From Ceriagrion tenellum (lineage: Eukaryota; Arthropoda; Insecta; Odonata; Coenagrionidae): DNA of 64,000 nucleotides. The notes beneath the pieces were generated by a model that searched no databases, had not been told where the DNA came from, and saw only the letters and a list, made by a program, of their open reading frames with translations. The translations under genes and the position numbers were made by a program. Positions 46,353 to 56,790 of the stretch are shown piece by piece (positions within the stretch are counted from its first letter, which is position 1; each line of letters begins with the position of its first letter). Location of the stretch: contig OY720637.1 of NCBI GenBank assembly GCA_963169105.1, positions 27,709,925 through 27,773,924 on the forward strand, written 5' to 3'.

Positions 46353-46770
46353 ACAATAGTTTGAAATTCACAGTGGAAAAATCATTCGCCTGGGCTGGGA
46401 ATCGATCCCAGATCCCTCGATTTCACGCCGAGTGCTCTAATCAGTGTCTAAAGTAAACACTTTCGTGTTTAAAGTTGGGCTTTACTCCGTGGACTGTAGC
46501 GCTTAGCGCTCGCATACGGGAACCTCTGGCATTTTATGCACGATACCTGTGAGGACAACTTGCTCCTTAAAGCCCCAATGAGATTAACTGTGGAAGAGGA
46601 CGCCTGGGTAGCTTAATTGGTCGGAGCACTCGGCGCGAAATCGAGGGATCTGGGTTCTATTCCCAGTCCAGGCGAATGATTTATCTGCTGTGAATTTCAC
46701 ACAATTGTGTGATCACTAGCGGGTGACTCCGTTGAAGTTACTGCGCGGCTAGTTCCGATGTTCTTTGAAA
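46353..46770. mobile_element. SINE-C foldback insertion
   Basis: ATCCCTACTTA (46342-46352) and ATCCTTACTTA (46771-46781) look like an 11-bp target duplication with one change. Inside, a truncated head on the minus strand (about 46380-46445) faces a full tRNA-like head on the plus strand (46602-46673), followed by the body GGGTGACTCCGTTGAAG. The duplication suggests the inverted dimer inserted as a unit. Confidence 0.65.
46602..46673 (+). repeat. tRNA-like SINE-C head with complete cloverleaf
   Basis: The 72 bases fold as acceptor GCCTGGG/TCCAGGC (7 bp with one G-U), D arm GCTT/GAGC, anticodon arm CTCGG/TCGAG with a 7-base loop CGCGAAA, and T arm CTGGG/CCCAG with loop TTCTATT. Box A (TAGCTTAATTGG) and box B (GGTTCTATTCC) are recognisable. 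Position 33 is G instead of T and the T loop is not canonical, so it is a SINE head and not a working tRNA gene. The anticodon position reads CGA. Confidence 0.75.
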
Positions 46771-46781
46771 ATCCTTACTTA

Positions 46782-47290
46782 CATATGCCATCGCTGCTTC
46801 GTTATGCGTAACGTTAGGTTTACAGTAACAAGTTTTTTGCAGCGATTACGCAGATCAAGCTTCAGAATTGTACCCCGTCCAAAACACACTCAGGTGTTCC
46901 TCCGTGGACGTTTAGATCGGAAGAAAGAATTTAGCTTATTTGTTCGCCCGACACGAGTTAGGAAAGGAAGCTTTTGCTTGAGATCATGAGGCGGCTATGT
47001 GATGAGGTGTGATGGGTTGCTAAAAATAATTATAATCGGATATCACCGTCAAATATCATTAAGACCAGCGCAGTTGCTGTCTTTGGAAACGGTGCTGCAA
47101 ACAAGATCATCTTCAGCTTGAATGTCAGTCTTAATCAAGGCGGTGTGAATTGGCGAGTGTAGATATGATTGTGAATATGGCGCCGAGTGCGGGAAATAGA
47201 ATGACCAGCTGCCGTAAAATCATAAATAACAAAACCTAAGACTGCAAGGTCGTAAGAGTCGGAAAAATGTGGGACTGAGATCTGTCGTGT
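46782..47290. other. Unannotated DNA
   Basis: Nothing supported. Confidence 0.4.
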
Positions 47291-47525
47291 ATCCCTTTGA
47301 GGGCGGCATGACGTAATATCACGTCATTGTCTGTACGCTGGTGCTGAAGACGTGGTATCACGTCATGGGTACCGTAAGTGTTCATGTTTTCACTTGGGAA
47401 CGTCCACTAGGCCCCCAAGTGAAAGCTGGAACGCTTACGGTACCCACGACGTGATATCACGTCATCAGCAGCAGCGTAAAGACAACCACGACGTGATATC
47501 ACGTCATGCCGCACTCTAAAGTGGT
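47291..47525. mobile_element. MITE built from repeated 18-bp palindromes
   Basis: The long arms are complementary from about 47291 to 47398 and from 47415 to 47525, with blocks GGCATGACGT, GTACCGTAAG and TTTCACTTGG. Each arm contains two copies of the palindrome TGACGTGATATCACGTCA (47309-47326, 47349-47365, 47448-47464, 47490-47506; some with one change). No transposase is present. The superfamily was not determined. Confidence 0.8.
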
Positions 47526-48330
47526 ATTAAACGGAACTACGTTTCCCGTTGGGTTTCTGCGTCCTTTCTCCCCGTTCCGCTTCGTCCCCAGCCTTCACCC
47601 TTTTCCGCCTTTCCTCCCCTTTCACCGCCGCCACGCCCCTCACGGTTTTGGCCACCGACCAAACGCCGGGGAAGGTCTCTCCTCCGCCATCTCCGTCTCT
47701 TCTTCATCTTTCTCCGTCTCTCCTCTTCCTTCTTTCTCTTCGAGCGTGTGTGGGAGGCGGAAGCGAAGTGTGGGGACTTCTGGTCGGTGTGCCGGGAAGT
47801 GGGCCAAGTGAGGCTGGGAGGAGGGTTGGTTGAAGGGGGGAGAACGGAGGAGAGTTGGGGGATTGTCGAGTCTTTAGCGAGGGTTTTTGGGAGGACTGGT
47901 GGTTGATGATGAGGGCAGCGTGCGGGTCGGGGGGATGTTTTTCTGGCTTGGTTGGGGTGATAAACTTTCTGGTATTCATCTAAGTTGTACCCTCGGAAGT
48001 CACCGCAGTGGTGTGCTGTAAGGTGGCGATCATCTAAATCCTTTCCAAAACAATTCAAAAGCGTGTTTTCCATACATTGTTGGACAAGGTTTCCCAACCA
48101 GGAGTGCTCGCACCCCTTGCCGATGAGGGATAGCATTCCATGGGGGTGTGAGATAATATTTCAGTACGTTTATTTACTTTAAGTATATTTTTTGTGCAAC
48201 TTTTAATTTGTTTTATCGTGATTTTCCTTTACCTTATTTTTAATTTTTATACATAGATGATTAGAATGAAAGAAGGAATAAAATTAATGGTTGAAGGCAT
48301 AACTTTGTGGACAATTGTTACAGATGACGA
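47526..48330. other. Pyrimidine/purine-biased segment, no gene recognised
   Basis: A 199-residue minus-strand frame (47537-48136) is mostly Arg/Lys/Glu- and Pro/Ser-rich, from the biased composition at 47560-47830. Its first 75 residues (48136-47912) are of normal complexity but match nothing I recognise. Confidence 0.35.
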
Positions 48331-48490
48331 AAAAAATAACTTGGTATACTCCACACTTTGAAGTGTATTGCAGACCTAGGTTTCGACTGCGCAACAATCA
48401 TTATCAAGGTACATTTTGCTCTCTTGTTGCCCAGTCCAAACCGTAGGTCGGCAATAAACTTTTAATTGTGGAATATACTAAGTTATTAAA
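48331..48490. repeat. Foldback repeat with variant hammerhead
   Basis: The arms about 48331-48390 and 48437-48490 are complementary (ATAACTTGGTATACTCCACA against TGTGGAATATACTAAGTTAT-type ends). The minus-strand motif is at 48371-48410. On the right arm the counterpart is decayed (CAAACCGTAGGTC). Confidence 0.7.
48371..48410 (-). ncRNA. Hammerhead-like motif with CUUGAUAA core
   Basis: Minus strand: CTTGATAA (48408-48401) where CTGATGA is expected, stem II GATTG/CAGTC, GAAA (48384-48381), self-complementary ACCTAGGT (48381-48374) and C at 48373 (GUC). It has the same layout as the motif at 60279-60312. The core departs from the consensus, so a catalytic role is uncertain. Confidence 0.5.
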
Positions 48491-51400
48491 GGACTCGACA
48501 AAATTGTTAAGGTCACCTTAACTTTCGGAAGTTTGGAAAATTTGTTAATAAATTATTGCATAAATAGGTGCGGGATACTACTTTAAGAGATGCAAATGTA
48601 TGTTACAATTTTATGAGTGGTTTGGGGCGCAAAATAAGTCGATAATCACTGCTCCAGGATATCCAATGCGTTTGCTCAGCTTGATGGTCTTCAGAGCGAG
48701 AATCGTTAGGCGAAGAGACGACGTACCTCGATGATATTATTTTACTGGCAACCTTGGAGGGCCATGTTTTTCTACCTCTTCTGCCAAATTTCTACCTCCC
48801 GTCAAGCTCTCTCTCATGTCTTGCGCTTTATTTTCAAACCCTGTGGGCGTTACTTAGTGCTTATAAACGGTACGGAATTGCAAATTGTGATTTCTTGAAA
48901 TTACTGCCACAATATTATCTTAATTTTTTCCTTTTGATTCCATATTTTTATTTCTGCTGCACGGAGTTTAAGTACTTGTAATAATACTATACCTCTTTAA
49001 AAAAAAAAAACAACTAGCGATTATGACCTCAGACTATCCATTTCATTTCCACCGAAAATAAATTGATATTGATCGATATTTATTATTAAACTTCTGGGAT
49101 AAAGCATCGAATTGGTGAACTAGCATTTGTAGGAACGGCTTTGACCATTCTTATTTTTTCTTCGCTGCTCTACGTTCGACTACTGGGTAAATCTGGAAAA
49201 GCCCATTTTATGGATATGTTAAGGAAATGATGCCGTCAAAGAAATTGCTTATGTATTTACTTTTTAATAACTTTTGCCGGCGGAGAAAGTTGTGAAAGGC
49301 ATCTTGAGTGCGCCAAGGTCTGAAGGGAAAGAGAATTTTCCTGAGGGATTAAGCGGCTGAGACTTAGGGATAGCTGTGAAGGGTGAGATGTTGTCTTCCC
49401 CTTCATCTCTTTTATTCAAGGCGAGTCGTAAATTTGAATATGATTCCGGGGAAACTCGCCTTGTTTGTCGACCGCCTTCTTTTTCCTGAATGGAGATTTG
49501 GGCCTTTTTTTGGGAATGCAGTGTTTTCAAGCACCAGGAATCCCCTCAGTAAATGTATGTTTCATTTGATTTTATATCAGTGTTGGCCGCTAATATTCCG
49601 GTATTTTAGTATTTATTTGTTGAAATTAGTATCCTCTGCATTAGGCGTGTTCTACTTTATCTTAATTAGTTTTATTTTCATTCCCGATGTCGAATTGTGC
49701 TGATATTTCAGCCTAATAATTTTTGATCATTAAGCTCTAGTATTGAACTCAATGAAAAAAATTATTTCACATACAGTTTCATTCTTTCCACTCCATATCG
49801 CCAAAATAACCAAGAAATTTTAAATTTGAATTGTGGAAAAGGAAAGTAGGTCTTTGTTATTTTAGGGTTTTTAAATTACCCTCCTTTGATTTTCCGGACG
49901 CATAATGAATGATGAATTAGTCATGCGTATGAGAAATATTTTGTGTGGAAATAACATGAAATCATGACAGTTTTATTCATCAACTTGTATAAAGGAAATA
50001 ACATAGGATTTCATCACGCCGTGTGCCTGACGTATGATCACGAATCGAAATACAGTAAACCCTCGCATACCGCGAGATTAGGATCCCTGAAATCGTCACG
50101 TGTTGTAAAATCGTGATAAATGAAATAAATATGAGAAGGAGAATGCACATTTCTATAAGCTGGTATTGCGTGAAATGATTTCATAGTTATACATTCATAA
50201 CCACAGACGTTTCTGTATTTTACTGGGAAAGGTGTATAGTTAAATAAAATCCCTTTCTTAAACAAGAAGTTTGTTCGTCAATAATTCATTTTATTACTAT
50301 ATATCACAGTGCTTGTTATGTGCTTCAACGAAGCATGTTTGAAAAGAGTTTCTTCGCGACATTATACTGGGAGCTTTTAATTAGACCGCGGTGAAATAAT
50401 CAGCTGTTTCTGATAACGAGCCATCTATTGGCTGAAAGAAGACTTAATAGTGGCCGATTTGGCTTTTACATAACAGCGTGTGAGGAAAGTGAAAATGCTC
50501 GACAAAAAATGAGTATTAGACCTGGAGCCTAAATGGATCGTTAAAAAACAATTGCTTTCCGATAGAATATATGACTACGAATTCCGTTTTTCGCCGCCGA
50601 TTCCCGCCAGGATTTGACTTTAATTGAAAATAAGAACTGAAAGAAACCAGCGATGCAAATAGACCGGAAAGAACGGAGAGGTTGTTAAGAACGAGAGTAA
50701 TAAATAAAGCGATGCTGTTACACACCAATCATGCCTCCGATGGCTCGCAGAAGACGCACAATGTAACTTCGATGGCATGAGGCATAGAAATCGCCACCGC
50801 TAATGTATAGCAAAAGGTAACTCTAGTTTATAATAATAATAAAATGATCGTAGTACCGGACATGGATTACGATCTAATTTGCTCACAATTTGCTCTTAAC
50901 TCGACAGGTTTGTTACTTAAACACTGCTCCAACACCATGTGGCTAATGATGATGGTGCGTGACCCGCAAGTTTGTTCCTATCGACACATCGAAATCCGAA
51001 TGCCTCGCATTCCGAGACCGTGTAACCGACAAAATGTCGCTCTTGGAAATTCTGCTGGATAACTAGATCCGCGTCTTGCGGTACCGCGATATGTGGTGAG
51101 GTTAGTCCTTTTAAAGGGATATTGAATTTACTTCTCGACATCGGTACTCGTCTTACAGTGAGCTTAGATAATAGCATTTATCTAGTCAAATGCAACTTTT
51201 TAGTAAATCATTTTGAGAAATCAATGACTCATATAAGGAGTAGAGATCAATAAATGATTCAGACATGTCATGCTGCGGTTGCAAGGGCATCACTCCGAGT
51301 AAAAATATAACTTGACCCCAAATACTGCGGACCGAAATTTAGTCGTTTTAAGTAATATTATGTCGATTTTGGTTTCATTACAAATGCATGGAAACAGAGA

Positions 51401-52744
51401 AAAATGCTCCAGCCCTAATGTATTCATTTAATGGGCTATAATTCTGATATATTGTAAGGAATGTCGAGATATGTGAACTCTACGATGGCCTTTAAGATAG
51501 ACAAAAATATGGTGCTCTTCAACGGTATGTTGGACGCCAAATTGAAAAACAAGTGACATTTTAAAAGATAAACAGAAGTCCAAAAATATAAATACCACTT
51601 TGAATGTACGTCTTTGGCTCGTATTATAAAAAAACATCATCTCCGTCCAAGAAACTGTTATAAGACATGAAATAAATCGGCTTGTTTATTCCCAGAACGT
51701 CTCAACAGCTCATAACTGATAAAAACATAATTCTTGAAACCTTGGATGTTGTCTTGTTTTTAAGTTCAGCCAATTTCAACACGGTAAAACACATAAATGA
51801 TTTTTTGGACAAAAATATACCATTTCTCGTGTAAATGTGATTAAAAACACGTTTTTTACTCCTCGAGGAAATTTCAAAATAGGATACCTAGAGCAGGCCA
51901 CGTCTTTGAATAGTAAAAACAAGTTATCGCGGTTAAATGTGTAATGCACGAGAACCAGGTCCACTCGACCAAATTACATCAACAAAGACGTACTTTCCCT
52001 TTCCAAAATTCAAATTCACAATTTCGGGGTATTTAAGGGCGATATGGAGTTAAATGAATGAAACTCTTTGAAATAGTTTTTTTCGTCAGTATTTAGAACA
52101 GTTTATCATCAATTGATCTCTGCTAATTAACATATTTAATAATAATTTCGTCAACAATATTAGAGGTTTAACTAATAAAAATTATTACGCTGAATCTTCC
52201 GCACAATTCGGCATCGTTCTTTAAAAAAAAACTTTTGGGACCTCGCCTTTTATTGTAAGTAAAAAATTAAAGAATATCTAGAATAATTAGCTGTTGGAAA
52301 TGTAGATTTCCGTATGGGTTGTATTTCTCTGCCTATTTGAAGTCACACTGAATATTGATTTGTTTACGATTTATTTACCCAGCACTTAAGTGTTATTAAC
52401 TGTTGCCTGAAGAGGGGAATACGAAGCGAAAGCCTATCACCGTCGCTTGTCCCCAAATATTGACGAACTAGGATCGCGTTCAGGCTCAAATGCCTCGGGC
52501 GCGGCTATCGTTTAGGATGGAGTTTCGTAATGAGTGCGTGAGAGACTGAATTAATTAAGTTGGAGTGAGTGGGGTGTGTTTGGGAGATGAATGGGAAATA
52601 TCTCCCGAATTTAATCGAATCGAATTTAAGGAGCAGGCGGCGTTTGGAAGTGAGTCGTTGGAGCTGCTGGCGTTTGAGGTGAGTGATTGAGGAGAATTCG
52701 TCCGCGTTGGAAGCGGGTATGGTGCCCGAGGGACACTACCGCCC
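48491..52744. other. Unannotated AT-rich DNA
   Basis: Short frames (49264-49703, 50038-50265, 50844-51177, 51428-51640 among others) without motifs. The segment 52390-52440 contains CTGAAGAGGGG and CGAAAGC but no palindromic stem III, so I do not call a ribozyme there. Confidence 0.35.
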
Positions 52745-53690
52745 CTTGCCCATCAAGAAACTACATCTACTAATTACCCTGCAAGCCACCACAAAAGTGT
52801 TTGGCAGGGAGTGACTTATCACTAAAATGAACTATATTGAAGAAATTAACTTTCACCAACATGCACCGCATAATGGATATGCTACAAATGCTACACAAAC
52901 TACTAGATTAATCTTTAATGATGACACAGAAGTCATGCCGGAAACATGCAGAACATAATATTAGCACTATTTGGCAGATTTAGAAACATGCATTAGGGTG
53001 CATGTGAATTAATCAGCCACACTACCTGTCAGCTAACCTACTTAAAAGTCTCAACGCAGCCATTATGGTCTCTTAGCTCTTTGATAGGCTTGAATATTCA
53101 AATGCTAAGCTCAAATGGGGGTGAAATCTGCTGTGATCTGTGAACATTTTAATATTGTACCTCTTCCACTCAGGGAATTGAAATCAAGGAGTAAATATTG
53201 TGATATTAACAAAAATATTAATTAATATAATAATAAGTATTAACGATCGCGGGAAAAACAACATTTTTAAACCTTTCTGTTCTAAAATCTATTTCCCTTA
53301 TTTTATTCTCATGATCTGATCTACCGTATAATGTTGGAGTTCGTAAGATATTGATAACTTCTTCTGAAAATAAATCGGTGTTGAATTTACTTAAAAGGTT
53401 GAGTTGAATTTTCAATCGACGGTCTGAAAGCGATTTCCATCCTAGTTTTAGCAAGAGGTCAGTTACACTAACGAGTCTCATAACGGCCTTTCACGTATCT
53501 AACTGATCTTCTCTGCGCGCGTTCTAACTCGCTATTAAGCCTACCTCATGTAGATCTCAAATGCTGGCAGCGTATTCTAAGTGAGGTCTAACAAGGGAGA
53601 AGTAGTTGATTTCTCTAACTTTATCGTCGCACTTTCCAAGTACTCTTTTGACAAATCCATATGTACGATTAGCAGAACTCAGTGGTATTG
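52745..53690 (-). mobile_element. CR1/Jockey-like LINE 3' part
   Basis: The minus strand from about 53685 downward encodes ANRTYGFVKRVLGKCDDKV, then INYFSLVRPHLEYAASI, ELERAQRRSVRYVKGRY and TDLLLKLGWKSLSDRRLK, ending GRSDHENKIREIDFRTERF. This is the conserved thumb region of RTs of the CR1/Jockey type, with at least three frame breaks. The 3' UTR ends near 52755 in a block whose plus strand reads CTACATCTACTAATTACCCT, typical of arthropod repeats of this kind. A homologous fragment lies at 62990-63240. Confidence 0.85.
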
Positions 53691-53732
53691 TAACACAAAC
53701 ATGAATTCCACTTTTCCTCAGGATATTTTATT

Positions 53733-53772
53733 GATTACGACGCGTTTCAGCTCACTGAGCCATCATCAGGTA
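53733..53772 (-). ncRNA. Hammerhead ribozyme motif, canonical core
   Basis: Minus strand: TAC (stem I, 53772-53770), CTGATGA (53769-53763), stem II GGCTC/GAGCT with loop AGT (53761-53749), GAAA (53748-53745), self-complementary ACGCGT (53745-53740), C at 53739 (GUC) and GTA closing a 3-bp stem I. All invariant bases are intact. Confidence 0.85.
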
Positions 53773-54123
53773 CAAGACACATTTAGCTGAGGGCACATAA
53801 CATTTATACATTCTACATGCTTGAAGAAAGAAAGGGTTGGGAACAGAAGTAAGGCAGGGGGAAGTGGAAGGTAAACGGTAAAAAGCCAAGGAAGCATCAG
53901 AAAAAAACAAAGGTTAGGAGGAGGAATAACGGGAAAGGGGAAGGCCAGGGAGATGGAAAGGCAAAAATGCGAAGAAATAGAGAGGAGGAGGGAAAAAAGA
54001 AAAGAAAGCATGGTCATTAGAAAGGGAAAGGTGGTAGGTAGCCGGCACCAAGGCAGTAAGGAAGGTAGGGCAGGGAAATGGGAAGCCCACGGAAGGGTTA
54101 GCTGGGAAAGAAGTGTAAGAAAA

Positions 54124-54178
54124 GTGCAATTGTTGTTTCTTTTATTGTATGACGAACTTCCACAATATCTCGCCTGAA
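54124..54178 (-). mobile_element. Peptide remnant FRRDIVEVRHTIKE
   Basis: Pairs with 43961-44019 over about 19 residues. See that entry for the comparison. Confidence 0.5.
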
Positions 54179-54190
54179 TATTTTGAAAAA

Positions 54191-55739
54191 AAAAGAGCAC
54201 AGTGCCCTTCGTATCTGTGGATGAATGTGTTCACAGATGCCATCCAGAAACAAATCTCTTCCGTCCGTAATGCTTAATTGACTTCTTTCACATCTCACAC
54301 TTGAGAGTCTTTCGGGAAATTACAGCAACGCTGGTGATACTTCTAATTGTCCGAATGCTGATCTCACCTAGTTTGTAACGTTCGAAAATTCTACCGATCA
54401 TGTTGCTTCGGGATTCTTTCCTAGGTGATTTTAGAAGTGATCCTAGACCTTTGTATTATATGACATTAAAAGTACAGCCGCTGCCCATGCGATGAGCGTC
54501 ATCCGTTTTTATTCAGGCCCCATTAGGTTTTTAAAGAGTTCACTTGTTATTCAGGTAACTTACCCGCTAACTAATATCTTACGTTGAGAATTAAATGTTT
54601 GGAAAAGCTCAACAGTATTTGAGTATGCTGTCTTTCCAGCGAGTATAGTAAGTTTTGCAACTTTCTGTCAGCTCGTACTTTTAAAAATAGGTAATTCCAA
54701 AGGCCAGGTCTAACTAGGAACACTCTAAATGTAATAATAGTAATTAAGGAGAAAAAATTGTCGCATTAATATATGCGACACAAATGTAGGGATGCATGAT
54801 CGCTACGTACATATTTTGTTTTACCGCGTTATCACAATCCCAGATTCTTCGTCCGGGGAAGAAGTCCAATGTTTGCCATCATCACCATCTCCCAGGATGC
54901 TACCTAAAGTATAATGCGATCAGTGTAAGTGACAATGTATGATGCAGCTATAGGAAAGATATTTTATCCTCCATTTATAGTGGTAATTGAATTAATTGAA
55001 GCGACACTTCAAATTAGGTTTTCCTGAAAGATAATTACAATGCTTATGCTTCACGTTCGTCGTTTCCTTAGTATTTAGGGTATTCATGGGGCGAGGGCCT
55101 TAATTTGATTTTGCGTTGCGTTCCAAAACTGCCGAAAACGCGAAAACTTTTTCGATTTCTGAACTCTAATAAAACTTTTAATGAAAATCTAGGACGACAC
55201 AATTTCGGAAATGGGTGAAAATCACCTCTGCCGTGGAAACTTAAGGTAGATGAGACTTTAGCGTGTTCTTTACTCGATCTTTTGGGTTATATCTCTTGTG
55301 AGAAAAATTTCATATTCCATCAAAGTCGCTGAACTTCTTGGCTTTAGTCGGTACCGCGTATCACTTCCCCGTGATCGTGAAAAAGGGTATTATTTCATTA
55401 ATAAGTTATTTGAGCCCTCATGCATACTAAGTATAGATAAAATTTTCTACACAAATGTTTTAGTTGAACATTTCTAATTAGTTCTGCCAAAGAGGAGTGG
55501 CACGGAATTATTCCTGGACATACCTTGTGCATGGAAGTTATTAGTGATAACTGAATGCAAAATTGTTAATTACGGGGTAATTTCGATGAAGATAAAAATA
55601 TGATAATGATTGCCGTCGTGCGGTTTGGGTACCTTTCTTTGATATTAGCTTGGGTATGATTGCGTTTTGTTGTTGTGCATTTTTAGCTCACGTTTTATTT
55701 CCTTGAAAAACCATAGTGATGGAAGATATCAAGAAGAAA
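54191..55739. other. Unannotated AT-rich DNA
   Basis: No supported features. Confidence 0.4.
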
Positions 55740-56060
55740 TTATCACAGTCCAAATGCAGGGAAAATATTTTGATCTTGTAGGGTTAGGAGAAAGAAGAAC
55801 TGGATGGGTCATCGCCTGAGTTGAAATTGTTTGCTAATGACAGGAATGGAAGGAATGTTTGAGGGAAAGAGGAGAGGGAGTAGGGAAAGAAAGGGAATTT
55901 TGAACAAAATCTTAGTAATGGGAAAATACGTGAAAATGAAGCGATTAGCTGAGAGAAGAATAGAGTGGAGTTCGTGAGGAATCCTGCCGATTGAGGTAGA
56001 AAAACATGGATGAACGAATATTGATGTGGAGGAGCCTGCTAATGGCAAATAACTAAGTCC
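55740..56060 (+). mobile_element. RTE-like LINE C-terminal fragment
   Basis: Plus-strand frames contain RRTGWVI/NWMGHRL, MTGMEGMFEGKRRGSRERKG and VKMKRLAERRIEWSS. This matches the 'W-GH...EGK-RGR...MK-LAE-R-W' order of an RTE-like C-terminus. Several stops. Confidence 0.65.
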
Positions 56061-56069
56061 GGACGCCAG

Positions 56070-56237
56070 TAAGGAATTTATTAAAATGTATGTTTGGGGG
56101 CCTGATGCTATATGGTTGTGATATCTGGAGAATAAGAGCCTTTAAGTTTGAAGACGGCGAAGGAATCAAAGAATGATGAAAAGCGAATGTACAGAGAGAA
56201 TCACCGTAGATTAAATCCTGGGAAGAGTTGGAGAAAA
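56070..56237 (+). mobile_element. RTE-like LINE fragment, left of SINE insertion
   Basis: It contains LLYGCDIWRIRAFKFEDGE, corresponding to the LYGAETWTLR segment of the family. It is broken at 56226-56237 by the SINE target duplication and continues after 56550. Confidence 0.6.
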
Positions 56238-56538
56238 GGGGATTGGTGTGGTGGCTAGAGTACTGGCTAACCACATGGGCGGCCAGGGTTCAAATCCCTG
56301 CAGAGGAGGATGTTTTTCTGAGGAAACCCGAGCCCTACTTGAGTGTCTTGTGGAGGGCACTTCAAGCATAGAACTCCGCCTGTCGGATGAGACAGTAAAC
56401 CGTGGTCCCTTTGGCGCCTTTCGTTGAGAGGGAGCTAATGCCGACGCCGGGTTTCTATCCACCCTTCCTCCCTTACCTGTCCTCTAGGGCGCAAATGGCT
56501 TAAGCTGTCGGTCGCCTCCCCAAAATCCAATACAATCC
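56238..56538 (+). mobile_element. tRNA-derived SINE, family A, copy 2
   Basis: A 301-bp insertion with perfect 12-bp target duplications AGTTGGAGAAAA at 56226-56237 and 56539-56550. Head: TGGCTAGAGTACTGG (box A) and GGTTCAAATCC (box B near 56288). It shares body and end with the copy at 2096-2405, down to the final AATCC. It is nested in an older RTE-like fragment. Confidence 0.92.
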
Positions 56539-56550
56539 AGTTGGAGAAAA

Positions 56551-56790
56551 AAGAAATGATTGAAAATCTTTGAGAAGAAGAGGAGATGCAACCTATTTGG
56601 CGCATTTTGAAATAAGAAAGCTATTGGAAATGATATTGAAAGGAAAAATGAATGGGTAGTGTAACAGAAGAAGACCAATAATTTAATTCATTGGGCTAAT
56701 CACGAAGGGTGTCAAACAGAAGAATTATGCAGGAATGAAGCGGTTAGCTGAGGAGAGAATATCCTGGGAAATTATGCTCCAATTGGTGAC
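56551..56790 (+). mobile_element. RTE-like LINE fragment, right of SINE insertion
   Basis: It continues with EEEMQPIWRILK, an EGKMNG-like block, and NEAVS-GENILGNY near 56735-56775. It is very decayed. Attribution relies on position and on parallels with 55740-56060 (for example AAGCGGTTAGCTGAGGAGAG against AAGCGATTAGCTGAGAGAAG). Confidence 0.55.

Larger units (their letters stand above)
53700..54190 (-). mobile_element. Penelope-like fragment: peptide, pyrimidine UTR, hammerhead
   Basis: Minus-strand order: the FRRDIVEVRH peptide (54178-54124), a C/T-rich stretch of about 300 bases (54110-53800), then the hammerhead motif (53772-53733). It adjoins the CR1-like fragment and probably interrupts it, since the RT motifs stop at its border. 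The minus-strand frames at 53766-54200 are the pyrimidine tract. Endonuclease and RT domains were not seen. Confidence 0.6.

Noticed and set aside
47537..48136. 199-residue minus-strand frame
   Set aside because: More than half comes from a purine-biased low-complexity stretch. No recognisable motif.
52390..52440. Hammerhead motif (CTGAAGAGGGG ... CGAAAGC)
   Set aside because: There is no convincing stem II and no palindromic stem III followed by a cleavage triplet.
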